Shown: positions 7,345-16,135, counted from the first letter of the stretch. The stretch: 64,000 bases of DNA from Pyrinomonadaceae bacterium (GCA_030841105.1 JAVEDE010000060.1:20700-84699), one strand, 5' to 3'. Translations and numbers: made by a program. Notes: generated by a model from the sequence alone, not told the origin.

Positions 7345-8496
7345 ATGAACATCACCATTATCGGCGGCGGCCCGGCCGGGTTGTACTTCGCGCTTTTGAT
7401 GAAGAAGCAGTGGCCGTCGTATGAGATCACTGTGTTGGAGCGCAACGCGCCCGGCGACACGTTCGGGTGGGGTGTGGTCTTCTCTGATAAGACGCTCTCT
7501 TATTTGCGCGACACGGATGCGGAGACTTACGACGAGATCACGCGCAGCTTCGCGACGTGGGACAACGTGGACGTGGTGCATCGCGGCGAGCGCGTCACGA
7601 TTCGCGGCAACAAGTTTTCCGGCATCGCGCGCCTCAAGTTGCTGAACATCTTGCAGGAGCGTTGCCGCGCGCTCGGCGTCGAGTTGCGCTTCCGTGCGGA
7701 GGTGTCGAACCTCGAAGAGTTCGCCGACTACGACTTGATCGTCGGCGCGGACGGCGTGAACAGCACCGTGCGCGAGCGTTTCCGCGCGGCGTTCGAGCCG
7801 TCGCTCGGCGTGCGCAGCAACAAGTATATCTGGTACGGCACGCGCCAACTCTTTCACGGCCTGACGCTCACCTTCCGCGAGTCCGCGGCCGGAGTCTTCG
7901 CCGCGCACTCCTACAAGTTCGACGCGGAGACGAGCACGTTCATCGTCGAGTGCGACGCGGAGACGTGGGCGCGCGCGGAATTCGAGGGGATGTCGGACGA
8001 AGAGACACGCGCGTATCTAGGCGACGTGTTCGCGGGAGACTTGGGCGGGCACGAGTTGTTGTCGAACAACTCGAAGTGGATCAATTTCCTGCTCGTGAAG
8101 AACAAGCACTGGCGACACGAAAACGTCGTGCTGCTCGGCGACGCGCTGCACACGGCGCACTTCTCCATCGGCTCAGGCACGAAGCTCGCACTCGAAGACG
8201 CCATCGCGCTCTACCGCTGTTTCGCGTCGGGCGCAAACGTAGCCGACGCGCTTGTGGAGTTCGAGCGCGTGCGCAAGCCCGTCATCGAAGAGTATCAGCA
8301 GGCCGCCTACGAGAGCCTCGTCTGGTTCGAGCACGCGCGCGACTACATGCATCTTGCGCCCCTGCCCTTCGCCTACTCGTTGATGACGCGCAGCAAGAAG
8401 ATTGACTACGAGAATCTGCGTCGCCGCGACCCCGCCTTCATCGCCGCTTACGATAAATATATGGAGCAGGGGGAAGGGGTAAAGGGTAAAGGGTAA
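7345..8496 (+). CDS. FAD-dependent monooxygenase, similar to the N-terminal half of 2-aminobenzoyl-CoA monooxygenase/reductase
   Basis: A 383-residue PHBH-fold flavin monooxygenase. It has an N-terminal IIGGGPAGLYFALLMK dinucleotide fold, then the distinctive GDTFGWGVVFSDKTL and the LIVGADGVNSTVRE second FAD motif. GDALHTAHFSIGSGTKLALED is the GD motif. This pattern is typical of salicylyl-CoA/anthraniloyl-CoA hydroxylases, which form one half of the bifunctional 2-aminobenzoyl-CoA monooxygenase/reductase. The reductase-like half is encoded separately and convergently 20 bp away. ATG 7345 is chosen over the in-frame repeat-derived start at 7297. The C-terminal GEGVKGKG is encoded by the GGGTAAA repeat. 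Confidence 0.85.
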   Translation: MNITIIGGGPAGLYFALLMKKQWPSYEITVLERNAPGDTFGWGVVFSDKTLSYLRDTDAETYDEITRSFATWDNVDVVHRGERVTIRGNKFSGIARLKLLNILQERCRALGVELRFRAEVSNLEEFADYDLIVGADGVNSTVRERFRAAFEPSLGVRSNKYIWYGTRQLFHGLTLTFRESAAGVFAAHSYKFDAETSTFIVECDAETWARAEFEGMSDEETRAYLGDVFAGDLGGHELLSNNSKWINFLLVKNKHWRHENVVLLGDALHTAHFSIGSGTKLALEDAIALYRCFASGANVADALVEFERVRKPVIEEYQQAAYESLVWFEHARDYMHLAPLPFAYSLMTRSKKIDYENLRRRDPAFIAAYDKYMEQGEGVKGKG

Positions 8497-8572
8497 AGGT
8501 GAAAACAAGAAACGGCTCAACGCGGAGCGCCGTCTTCCCCTTTACCCTTTACCCCTTCCCCCTCTCCCACCT
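8468..8572. repeat. GGGTAAA heptamer palindrome shared by two convergent genes
   Basis: Left arm GGGGAAGGGGTAAAGGGTAA and complementary right arm of CCTTTACCC units. Each arm forms the 3' end of one of the two convergent genes, so both proteins end in GEGVKGKG-type tails. Confidence 0.85.
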
Positions 8573-10040
8573 TCCAAATGGGCGCGAGCAGTCTGCGGCG
8601 GCCGTCGTGGCTGAGGGAGAGGTCGGGCGCGTCGAGTTGCGTGCGATCCCAGAGTTTGCAGGTCACCTGTTTGTGCGCTTGGTCTAAGCCTTCGCAGTAG
8701 TTGGTGTAGGTGCAGCGGCGCACTTCATCGCCGCGGCCGAGTTGGGTTTTGAGAAACCAGTCGGGGTCGGCGAGCGTCTGGCGTGCCGCGCCGATGATGT
8801 CGGCCGCGCCCTGCCGCAGAACCTCTTCGGCCTGCTCAAAGGTGCAGATGCCCCCGGCGGCGACGACGGGCGTGTGCAGGTCTTGCTCCACAAGAGCGCG
8901 CTTGACGGCCGACGCGAGCGGGACGTTGCGACCGAACGGGCCGCGCTCGTCCGAACGAATTGTCGGCATGCACTCGTAGCCGCTCTCGCCCGTGTAAGGG
9001 TAGACGGCGTGGCCGACCTTCGGCTGCGCGGCGTCCTCAAACTTGCCGCCCTTCGAGAGCGAGAGGAAGTCGAAGCCCGCCCGCGCGAATTGTTCCGCGT
9101 AATAGATCGCGTCCTCAAGACGGCTGCCGCCCGCGATCACTTCATCACTAAGGAAGCGCACGCCGACTGTGTAAGCGTCTCCGACGCGCTCGCGCACCGC
9201 GCGGTAAACTTCGAGCGGCAAGCGCACGCGCCCCTCGCGCGTGCCGCCGTAGCCGTCGGCGCGCGTGTTGAGCGCGGAGAGGAAAGAGGCCATCGTGTAG
9301 GCGTGCGCGTAGTGTAGTTCGACGCCGTCGAAACCGGCCTCGCGCGCGCGCCCCGCCGCGTCCGCGAAGATGCCGGGGAGCACGCGCGGCAACTCTTCGA
9401 CGTGCGCGAGGTGCGTGTCCGTGACGCGCTCGCGGTAGCCCTTGCCTAGCGTCTCAAGTTCGCGCTCGTCCAGAACTTTTTCGATCAAGTCGTCGGTCGC
9501 GTCGGTGAGAAACGCGCGTAAGCTCGTCTCTTCAACTTCGAGCCAACGCTCGTCGCCGGTCGCACGTGCAAGGGCGCGGCGGTGTCGCTCGTGCAACTCG
9601 AAGAAGCGCGCGAAGTATTTCGACTTTTCGGGGCGGCGTTTGACGGAGAGGAAGTCTATGATCTGGATCAGCAGGCGCGTGTGGCCGTCGCTCGCGCGGC
9701 GGACAGTTTCGACGAGTTCTCGGAGGCCGGGCAGGAAGCGTTCGTGGCCGATGCGCAGGAGCGGGCCCGAAGGAATGTCGCGCACGCCCGTCGCCTCGAC
9801 GACGATTGCGCCGGGGCGACCGGCGGCGAAACGCCCGTACCAATCGAGCACCTCGCGCGTCACGAAGCCGTCGTCGGTCGCGCGCCACGGAACCATCGCC
9901 GGAACCCAAGTGCGCTGTTCGAGCACGAGCGAGTTAATTTGAATCGGCCGGAAGAGTATTGACGTGGCGGCCTCTTCGCGGGTCGGCCAGCGCGTCTCCG
10001 GGATGGTGTGGCGGATCGGGTTTGCGGGATGCCAGGTCAT
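8517..10040 (-). CDS. Old-yellow-enzyme family NADH:flavin oxidoreductase, similar to the C-terminal half of 2-aminobenzoyl-CoA monooxygenase/reductase
   Basis: A 507-residue FMN TIM-barrel protein. It shows the OYE features NSLVLEQRTWVPAMVPWRA near the N-terminus and FDGVELHYAHAYTMASFLSALNTR followed by YGG and R residues. The phosphate-binding VVAAGGICTFEQAEEVLRQGAADIIG and LADPDWFLK follow. A Cys pair in RRCTYTNYCEGLDQ lies near the end. In the bifunctional aminobenzoyl-CoA monooxygenase/reductase such a domain reduces the hydroxylated ring. Here it is a separate gene facing the flavin monooxygenase. The C-terminal extension after IWKVGEGE is repeat-encoded. The true start could be a little downstream, but the 33-base overlap with the upstream frame of the next gene is not coding there. 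Confidence 0.85.
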   Translation of the reverse strand: MTWHPANPIRHTIPETRWPTREEAATSILFRPIQINSLVLEQRTWVPAMVPWRATDDGFVTREVLDWYGRFAAGRPGAIVVEATGVRDIPSGPLLRIGHERFLPGLRELVETVRRASDGHTRLLIQIIDFLSVKRRPEKSKYFARFFELHERHRRALARATGDERWLEVEETSLRAFLTDATDDLIEKVLDERELETLGKGYRERVTDTHLAHVEELPRVLPGIFADAAGRAREAGFDGVELHYAHAYTMASFLSALNTRADGYGGTREGRVRLPLEVYRAVRERVGDAYTVGVRFLSDEVIAGGSRLEDAIYYAEQFARAGFDFLSLSKGGKFEDAAQPKVGHAVYPYTGESGYECMPTIRSDERGPFGRNVPLASAVKRALVEQDLHTPVVAAGGICTFEQAEEVLRQGAADIIGAARQTLADPDWFLKTQLGRGDEVRRCTYTNYCEGLDQAHKQVTCKLWDRTQLDAPDLSLSHDGRRRLLAPIWKVGEGEGVKGKGEDGAPR

Positions 10041-10157
10041 TTCGGGTCTCTGGCGAGAGAGTGTAGCAGTTCGCGGCGGGGCGGCGGAAACACGCCGTCG
10101 CTAGACGTTCCACGCCACGGCGCATATCATTGTCCGCACACGGGAGGACACACACGT

Positions 10158-11348
10158 TTGACTGACGAGTTGCTTCAATGGCGCGCCGAGTTTCCGATAC
10201 TCGACAAGACGACTTACCTGATCTCGCACAGCCTCGGCGCGATGCCGCGCGCCACCTTCGACAACCTTCAAGCCTACGCCGAGATGTGGGCGACGCGCGG
10301 CGTGCGCGCGTGGGGCGAGGGCTGGTGGGAGATGCCGCTCACGGTGGGCGACGAGGTGGCACGGATCATCGGCGCGCCGCCCGCGACGGTCGCCATGCAC
10401 CAGAACGTCTCAATCTGCCAGTCGCTCATCCTCTCCTGCTTCGAGCCGGACACCAAGCGTAACAAGATCGTCTATTCCGATCTCGAATTCCCCTCCGTCA
10501 TGTACGTCTACGACGCACACGCGCGCGACGGCCGCTTCCGCGTCGAGCGCGTCGGGTCGGACGACGGCATGACTGTCTCTTTGGAGAAGATGCTCGCCGC
10601 GATTGACGAGGAGACGCTCTTAGTTCCCCTCTCGCACGTCCTCTTCAAGAGCGCGTTCCTGCAAGACGCGCGCGCCATCACCGAGCGCGCGCACGAGGTC
10701 GGCGCGCTCGTCGTCCTCGACACTTACCAGTCGGCCGGGACAGTCCCCTTCTCCGTCACCGACCTCGACGTGGACTTCTGCACGGGCGGCTCGGTCAAGT
10801 GGCTCTGCGGCGGCCCCGGCGCGGGTTACCTCTACGTTCACCCGCGACTGCACGGCGAACTCCAACCCAAAGTCACCGGCTGGATGGCGCACGAGCATCC
10901 TTTCGCCTTCGAGGGCGAGATGACCTACGCGCCGTCCATCGCGCGCTTCCTGCACGGCTCGCCCTCCATCCCCGCGCTCTACGCGGCGCGCGGCGGCTAC
11001 GACATCATCAACCGCGTCGGCGTCGAAACGATCCGCGCCAAGAGCACGCGGCAGACCACGAAGCTGATCGAGATCGCAGAGGCCGCGGGCTTCCGCGTCA
11101 CCAGCCCGCGCGACGCCGCACAACGCGGCGGCACGGTCACGGTCAACGTCGAGCACGCCGCCGCCGTCACGCGCGAACTCATCCGCCGCGAGATCATCGT
11201 GGACTTCCGCCCCGGCGCGGGCATCCGCATCTCGCCGCACTTCTACACGAAGGACGAAGAACTCGACATCGTCATTCGCGAGATGCGCCGCATCCTCGAC
11301 ACACGCGCCTACGAAGCGCACGAGACGGCAACCGGCGCAGCGTATTAA
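10158..11348 (+). CDS. Kynureninase-like PLP-dependent enzyme (aminotransferase class V)
   Basis: A 396-residue fold-type I PLP enzyme. The TTG start at 10158 is chosen because GGGAGGA lies about 9 bases upstream and an earlier start would overlap the divergent oxidoreductase gene. Visible are the N-terminal LDKTTYLISHSLGAMP, the PLP Asp in VVLDTYQSAG and the Schiff-base lysine in CTGGSVKWLCGGPGAGYLYV. The C-terminal RGGTVTVNVEHA and DFRPGAGIRISPHFYT follow. All are typical of kynureninases (kynurenine -> anthranilate + alanine). Its place just before tryptophan 2,3-dioxygenase supports that role. The 117 bases upstream are a divergent intergenic space and probably hold both promoters. Confidence 0.85.
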   Translation: MTDELLQWRAEFPILDKTTYLISHSLGAMPRATFDNLQAYAEMWATRGVRAWGEGWWEMPLTVGDEVARIIGAPPATVAMHQNVSICQSLILSCFEPDTKRNKIVYSDLEFPSVMYVYDAHARDGRFRVERVGSDDGMTVSLEKMLAAIDEETLLVPLSHVLFKSAFLQDARAITERAHEVGALVVLDTYQSAGTVPFSVTDLDVDFCTGGSVKWLCGGPGAGYLYVHPRLHGELQPKVTGWMAHEHPFAFEGEMTYAPSIARFLHGSPSIPALYAARGGYDIINRVGVETIRAKSTRQTTKLIEIAEAAGFRVTSPRDAAQRGGTVTVNVEHAAAVTRELIRREIIVDFRPGAGIRISPHFYTKDEELDIVIREMRRILDTRAYEAHETATGAAY

Positions 11349-11351
11349 CTA

Positions 11352-11494
11352 CAGTGACAAGTGACGAGTGACAAGTGACGAGAGCAAAGACAAGTTTATA
11401 AGGCCGGAGTGATGCTTTAATTCGTTACTTGTCACTCGTCACTTGTCACTGTCTTCTTTAAACTTGTCACTCGTCACTTGTCACTTGTCACTGA
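11352..11494. repeat. GTGACAA heptamer palindrome
   Basis: AGTGACAAGTGACGAGTGAC left arm and an extended right arm with two blocks of TTGTCAC/TCGTCAC units, ending ACTGATTTCTT before ATG 11501. Confidence 0.85.
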
Positions 11495-11500
11495 TTTCTT

Positions 11501-12370
11501 ATGTCAAAGAACTACGGCGAGAATGCGCCGCTCTCATACAACAAATATTTACGCGTGGCCGATTTGATCGCGTTGCAGGATTGTCTCTCCGACCCGGCGC
11601 ACCACGACGAACTGCTGTTCATCACCATCCATCAGACTTACGAACTCTGGTTCAAACAGATACTTCACGAGATTGATGCGGCCGTCGCCCTGATGAACGA
11701 GGATCGCGCCTTCGCCGCCGCGCGCGCTCTCGCGCGGGTGGTCGAGATCGAGAAGGTGCTCGTCAGCCAGATTCACATTCTTGAGACGATGACCCCGATC
11801 AGCTTTCTAGGCTTCCGCGACGAACTCAACCCCGCGAGCGGCTTCCAGTCAATGCAGTTTCGCGAGATCGAGTTTGCCTCCGGCCTCAAAGACCCCGGCA
11901 CGCTCGACAACTTCCGCGAAGACGAGTTTGCCGCCGCGCGCTTGCAGACGCGTTTCGACGCCCCGACGCTCGCCGAAGCGTTCTACGCGCTGCTCCGACG
12001 CCGCGGCCTCGACGCGCCCGCAGACTCCGCCGCGCTCGACGAACCGGAACGCGCGCGTCGCTATCAGGCGCGCACGCGCGCCGTCCTCGAAGTGCTCACG
12101 CATTTCGAGCAACGCTCCGAAGAGTTCGGGCTGTCGGAGATGCTCATCGCGCACGACGAATATTTCTCGCTGTGGCGTTCGCATCACGTCAAGATGGTCG
12201 AGCGAATGGTCGGGACGAAACCCGGCACGGGCGGCTCGGAAGGCGTCGGATACTTGCGCACCACGCTCGACCTACGCTTCTTTCCCGAACTCTGGGAGGC
12301 GCGCACGTACCTCGACACGAAACACGGCGCGGCGACAGGAGGGGGCTGCCCCTTCGCCGGACACCACTAA
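11501..12370 (+). CDS. kynA: Tryptophan 2,3-dioxygenase
   Basis: A 289-residue heme dioxygenase converting L-tryptophan to N-formylkynurenine. Diagnostic segments are YNKYLRVADLIALQD, HHDELLFITIHQTYELWFKQ (distal His and substrate pocket), PISFLGFRDELNPASGFQS, and WRSHHVKMVERMVGTKPGTG with the proximal His, followed by GSEGVGYLR. Length matches bacterial TDOs. The C-terminus is Gly/Cys-rich (GGGCPFAGHH). It lies between the kynureninase-like gene and a methyltransferase that starts 2 bases after its stop, so it is transcribed with them. No kynurenine formamidase is recognised nearby. Confidence 0.96.
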   Translation: MSKNYGENAPLSYNKYLRVADLIALQDCLSDPAHHDELLFITIHQTYELWFKQILHEIDAAVALMNEDRAFAAARALARVVEIEKVLVSQIHILETMTPISFLGFRDELNPASGFQSMQFREIEFASGLKDPGTLDNFREDEFAAARLQTRFDAPTLAEAFYALLRRRGLDAPADSAALDEPERARRYQARTRAVLEVLTHFEQRSEEFGLSEMLIAHDEYFSLWRSHHVKMVERMVGTKPGTGGSEGVGYLRTTLDLRFFPELWEARTYLDTKHGAATGGGCPFAGHH

Positions 12371-12372
12371 GC

Positions 12373-13176
12373 ATGGACGAATATCTGGAAAACAACCGCT
12401 CGCTCTGGAACGGCTGGACGCGGCTGCACAAACGTTCGCGCTTCTACGACGTGGAAGGCTTCAAGGCGGGCAAGTCTTCCTTAGAACCGCTCGAACTCGA
12501 AGAGGTCGGCGACGTCGAGGGCAAGTCGCTTCTCCACCTGCAATGTCACTTCGGCATGGACACGCTCTCGTGGGCGCGTCGCGGCGCGCGCGTCGCGGGC
12601 GCGGACTTCTCCGAAGAGGCGATCACCTTCGCCCGCGCGCTCTCCACGGACGTGCATGTCCCGGCCGAGTTCGTCTGCTCGAACGTCTACGACCTGCCCG
12701 CCGCGCTCGCCGGAGGCCGCTTCGACATCGTCTACACCTCTTACGGCGTGCTCTCTTGGCTGCCCGAACTCGACCCGTGGGCGGCGGTCGTCGCACACTT
12801 CCTCAAGCCCGGCGGCTTCTTCTACATCGCCGAGTATCACCCGTTCGTCTCCATGCTCGGCGACGACGGGCGCACCTTCGAGTACCCTTACTTCCACACG
12901 CCCGAACCCGTCAAGCTGCACTCGACCGGCTCTTACGCAGAGCCGAACGCGCCCGGCTTCTCGCACACCGAGTACAACTGGTCGCACAGTCTCGCCGACG
13001 TAGTTAACGCCGTCATCCGCGCCGGGCTGCGCTTGGAATTTTTGCGCGAGTTCCCCTATCGCCCCTCAACCGTCCTCAACGCAGAGAAGTTCGAGCCGGG
13101 GCTAGTCGCGCCGAACGGCTGGCAGGTCGAACTGCCGCACGTCTTCTCGCTGCGCGCGACGCGTGAGAGCGCGTAG
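12373..13176 (+). CDS. Class I SAM-dependent methyltransferase
   Basis: A 267-residue protein. Motif I-like LLHLQCHFGMDTLSWARRG, an acidic VAGADFSEEAI strand end, FDIVYTSYGVLSWLPELDPW and LKPGGFFYIAEYHP mark a Rossmann methyltransferase. ATG 12373 is chosen because it follows the kynA stop by 2 bases and gives the family N-terminus MDEYLENNRSLWNGWTR. An upstream in-frame GTG would run antiparallel through kynA. Its substrate is unknown. The tight coupling to kynA suggests a small-molecule methyl acceptor linked to tryptophan catabolism, or simple co-transcription. Confidence 0.88.
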   Translation: MDEYLENNRSLWNGWTRLHKRSRFYDVEGFKAGKSSLEPLELEEVGDVEGKSLLHLQCHFGMDTLSWARRGARVAGADFSEEAITFARALSTDVHVPAEFVCSNVYDLPAALAGGRFDIVYTSYGVLSWLPELDPWAAVVAHFLKPGGFFYIAEYHPFVSMLGDDGRTFEYPYFHTPEPVKLHSTGSYAEPNAPGFSHTEYNWSHSLADVVNAVIRAGLRLEFLREFPYRPSTVLNAEKFEPGLVAPNGWQVELPHVFSLRATRESA

Positions 13177-13262
13177 ACGAGAGTCTCGTGCGGATGGTGA
13201 CGCTTGCCGGATGTTGAAACTATAATTTGCGATCTCGAAGTGAAGGTTTGAACGCGCCGCTT

Positions 13263-14810
13263 ATGAACATCGAATTCCCCGAACGCTTCAACATGGCCGA
13301 CTACTTCCTCTACCACAACGTGGAGGCGGGGCGCGACGGCAAGGTGTGCCTCTACTTCGAGGACGAGCAGTACACCTACGGCGACGCGGTGAGTTTGTCG
13401 AACCGCGCGGGCAACGCGCTCGTCAAAGAGTGCGGCGTGCGCGTGGAAGACCGCGTGCTCATCGTGCTGCCGGACTGCCCGGAGTTCGCCTGGACTTGGT
13501 TCGGCGCGAGCCGCGCGGGCGCGGTTATTACGATGGTCAACCCGCTCCTGCCCGCCGCCGATTACGTCTATTACCTCGAATACACGCGCGCTCGCGTGGC
13601 CGTCATTCACGAATCGCTGTTGGAGACTTTCACAGAGGCGGCGCGCGGGGCGAAACATTTGCGGCGGGTGCTCGTCGTCGGGCGCGAGCGCGGCGAGTTC
13701 GCGTCGTTCGCGGAGGTGACGGCGGCGATGCCCGACGAACTCACGCCCGCCGACACGCACCGCGACGACATCGCCATCTGGTTGTTCACGTCCGGCTCGA
13801 CCGGCCACCCGAAAGGCGCGGTGCATCTGCACCACGACCTGCCCTTCAACACAGAGTGCTACGCCAAGCGCGTGCTCGGCATCAACGAAAACGATCTCAC
13901 CGTCTCCGTGCCGAAACTGTTCTTCGGCTACGCGACGGGGACGAACCTGCTATTCCCCTTCGCCGTGGGCGGCGCAACCGCGCTCTTCTCCGAACGTTCG
14001 ACGCCGGAGAAGTTGTTCGAGGTGATCGAACGCTTCCGCCCGACGATCTTGACGAGCGTGCCCACGATGATCAACGGCATGCTCAATCTCGAAGGCGCGG
14101 CCGCGCGCGATCTGTCATCCTTACGCTTCTGCCTGTCGGCGGGCGAGGCTCTGCCCGTCGAGTTGTACGAGCGTTGGGTGGAAACTTTCGGCGTGGAGAT
14201 TCTCGACGGCATCGGTTCGGCCGAGATGTTCCACATCTACATCACGAACCGCTTGGGCGATGTGAAGCCGGGAAGTTTGGGGCGCATCGTCGAGGGCTAC
14301 GAGGCCGAGGTGATTGACGCGGAGGGGCGCGAGGTGGCGACGGGCGAGATGGGGACGCTGCGCGTTCGCGGCGACTCGGCCGCCCTCTGCTACTGGCAGG
14401 CGCACGAGAAGTCGAAGGAGACTTTCGCGGGCGACAGTTGCACGACCGGCGACCAGTTCCACGTTGACGCCGAAGGCTACTACTGGTATCACGGGCGCAC
14501 CGACGACATGTTGAAAGTGTCGGGCGTCTACGTCGCGCCCGTCGAGATCGAAGGCTGCCTGCTGCAACACGAAGCCGTGCTCGAATGCGCCGTCGTCGGC
14601 CACGACGCGGGCGACCGCCTCGTCAAGCCGAAAGCCTTCATCGTGCCGCGCGAAGGTTTCGCGCCGACCGACGAGTTGGCCGCCGCGATCAAAGAGTTCG
14701 TCAAGACGCACCTCGCGCTCTACAAGTACCCGCGCTGGATCGAGTTCGTCACCTCACTCCCGAAAAATGATCGCGGCAAGATCGACCGCAAGAAACTCAA
14801 GGACGTTTAG
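13263..14810 (+). CDS. Benzoate/2-aminobenzoate-CoA ligase family protein
   Basis: A 515-residue AMP-forming acyl-CoA ligase of the benzoate-CoA ligase clade. The clade-typical N-terminus is PERFNMADYFLYHNV. The P-loop TSGSTGHPKG is at 176-185, and KLFFGYATGTNLLFPFAVGG is the aryl pocket region. IGSAEMFHIYITNR, the hinge HGRTDDMLKVSGVYVAPVEIE and the C-terminal catalytic Lys in NDRGKIDRKKL follow. Such enzymes activate benzoate, anthranilate or similar acids. Given kynA and the kynureninase-like gene directly upstream and the aminobenzoyl-CoA monooxygenase parts nearby, anthranilate is the most likely substrate. The ATG 13263 start is preferred over GTG 13227 because it gives the usual family start. 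Confidence 0.92.
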   Translation: MNIEFPERFNMADYFLYHNVEAGRDGKVCLYFEDEQYTYGDAVSLSNRAGNALVKECGVRVEDRVLIVLPDCPEFAWTWFGASRAGAVITMVNPLLPAADYVYYLEYTRARVAVIHESLLETFTEAARGAKHLRRVLVVGRERGEFASFAEVTAAMPDELTPADTHRDDIAIWLFTSGSTGHPKGAVHLHHDLPFNTECYAKRVLGINENDLTVSVPKLFFGYATGTNLLFPFAVGGATALFSERSTPEKLFEVIERFRPTILTSVPTMINGMLNLEGAAARDLSSLRFCLSAGEALPVELYERWVETFGVEILDGIGSAEMFHIYITNRLGDVKPGSLGRIVEGYEAEVIDAEGREVATGEMGTLRVRGDSAALCYWQAHEKSKETFAGDSCTTGDQFHVDAEGYYWYHGRTDDMLKVSGVYVAPVEIEGCLLQHEAVLECAVVGHDAGDRLVKPKAFIVPREGFAPTDELAAAIKEFVKTHLALYKYPRWIEFVTSLPKNDRGKIDRKKLKDV

Positions 14811-14816
14811 AATTCG

Positions 14817-15563
14817 ATGCCCACACCGCCGCCACGGCAGCGACCAACCCCGCGCGCCTTTGCCGTCGCTTTGATCTCCGTCGCCGCTGTCGCCTTCGTC
14901 GCCGTTGGATTCGTCGCTTTGATCTCCGCCGCCGCACAGGACGCGAAGCGCGCCGCCGCAACAGCGTCGGCCGCGCCTAAAGAAATCCTCTCCGTGGCCG
15001 AGGCGCGCAAGCGGCCTGCGGGCACGGTGGTTACGATAGAAGGCTTCGTCACCGTCCCCTCCGGCCTGTTCAAATCGGGCACCTCCGACGAGGGCTTTGC
15101 GCTGCAAGACGCGAGCGGCGGCATCTACGTCCGCACGGCCGCGAATCTCGGCCTGCGCCTCGGACGGCAGGTGCGCGTGACCGGCCGAGTTAGCGACAGC
15201 AACGGTCAACTCATTCTCTTGACGGCCGACGCGAGCGGCGTGTCGGCGCGCGGCCGCGCCGCGGCGCACACGCGTGCGGAATCCGTCGCAACCGTGCGTG
15301 TCAATGAAGCGACCGAAGGCCGTCTCGTGCGTGTGACGGGCACGATCACGAAGCCCGTCGGCAACGATCTGCCTTACGGCTATCGCCTCTTCATCAACGA
15401 CGGCTCCGGCGAAGTTCAAGCATTCGTCTACGTCTCGACCGGCATCAAAGTGAGCAATTTTCAACCCGGCCAGCGCGTCGGCGTGACAGGCTTCGGCGGC
15501 CAGTACAACGATCACTACGAAGTCATCCCGCGCTTCCAGACGGACATTCGCCGCATTCGTTAA
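14817..15563 (+). CDS. Secreted or membrane-anchored protein with two OB-fold-like domains
   Basis: A 248-residue protein starting 6 bases after the ligase stop. Residues about 13-37 form one hydrophobic segment (signal anchor). After it come two repeats of an OB-fold-type pattern: GTVVTIEGFVTVPSG...FALQDASGGIYV...GRQVRVTGRV, and again GRLVRVTGTI...LFINDGSGEVQAFV...GQRVGVTGFGG. Such exported OB proteins often bind DNA or sugars, but no function can be given. Position suggests co-transcription with the ligase gene. Confidence 0.75.
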   Translation: MPTPPPRQRPTPRAFAVALISVAAVAFVAVGFVALISAAAQDAKRAAATASAAPKEILSVAEARKRPAGTVVTIEGFVTVPSGLFKSGTSDEGFALQDASGGIYVRTAANLGLRLGRQVRVTGRVSDSNGQLILLTADASGVSARGRAAAHTRAESVATVRVNEATEGRLVRVTGTITKPVGNDLPYGYRLFINDGSGEVQAFVYVSTGIKVSNFQPGQRVGVTGFGGQYNDHYEVIPRFQTDIRRIR

Positions 15564-15655
15564 CGCCACAACGGAAAAGTATTTTCGTTAATTCCAGAGC
15601 GGGAAAATATTTTCGTCAAGGCACGCTGCCTTATCGCGTCGCCCAGCCATTGTCA

Positions 15656-15717
15656 AACTCGTCACTTGTTACTCGTAACCTGTTACTCGTCACTTGTCAC
15701 TTGTCACTCGTCACTTC
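15656..15717. repeat. GTGACAA-family repeat, right arm only
   Basis: TCGTCACTTGTTACTCGTAA and further TTGTCAC units run to TCCCTT before ATG 15722. No facing left arm is present, unlike most other copies. Confidence 0.75.
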
Positions 15718-15721
15718 CCTT

Positions 15722-16135
15722 ATGCCCTTCTCCACACGCATCACGGTGCGCTTCGGCGACACAGACCCGGCCGGGTTGGTCTATTACCCGAACATCTTTC
15801 ATTATTTTCACATCGCCCTCGAAGAGTTTTTCGGCGCGCGTTGCGGCATCAGCTACCGGCAGTTGATGGCCGACGAGCGCATCGGCTTTCCCACCGTCAA
15901 AGTCGAAACAGAGTTCTTTGTGCCGCTCGTCTACGGCGATGAAGCGGAGGTTGAAATTCACGTCTCGCAGACGGGCAACAGTTCCGCCACCTTCGAGTAT
16001 CGGTTGCGCCGCGCGGGCGACGCGACGTTGTGCGCGCGCTCCAAGCAGGTTCACGTGGCGATGAATTTAGACACGCGCCGCCCCGTCCGCATCCCCGAAA
16101 AGTATCGCCTCGCCTTCGCCGCCTCCGCGAGTTAA
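15722..16135 (+). CDS. Acyl-CoA thioesterase, 4-hydroxybenzoyl-CoA thioesterase (hotdog) family
   Basis: A 137-residue hotdog protein with RFGDTDPAGLVYYPNIFHYFHIALEEFF at the start. The Asp in TDPAG is the catalytic Asp of the 4HBT clade. It continues with GFPTVKVETEFFVPLVYGDEAEVEI, the second hotdog strand set. It would release aromatic or intermediate acids from CoA, perhaps to free trapped CoA in the neighbouring pathway. ATG 15722 is preferred over the repeat-encoded upstream TTG. Confidence 0.9.
   Translation: MPFSTRITVRFGDTDPAGLVYYPNIFHYFHIALEEFFGARCGISYRQLMADERIGFPTVKVETEFFVPLVYGDEAEVEIHVSQTGNSSATFEYRLRRAGDATLCARSKQVHVAMNLDTRRPVRIPEKYRLAFAASAS

Noticed and set aside
12172..12372. N-terminal extension of the methyltransferase
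   Set aside because: It would lie wholly within kynA in another frame; ATG 12373 directly after the kynA stop gives the family start.
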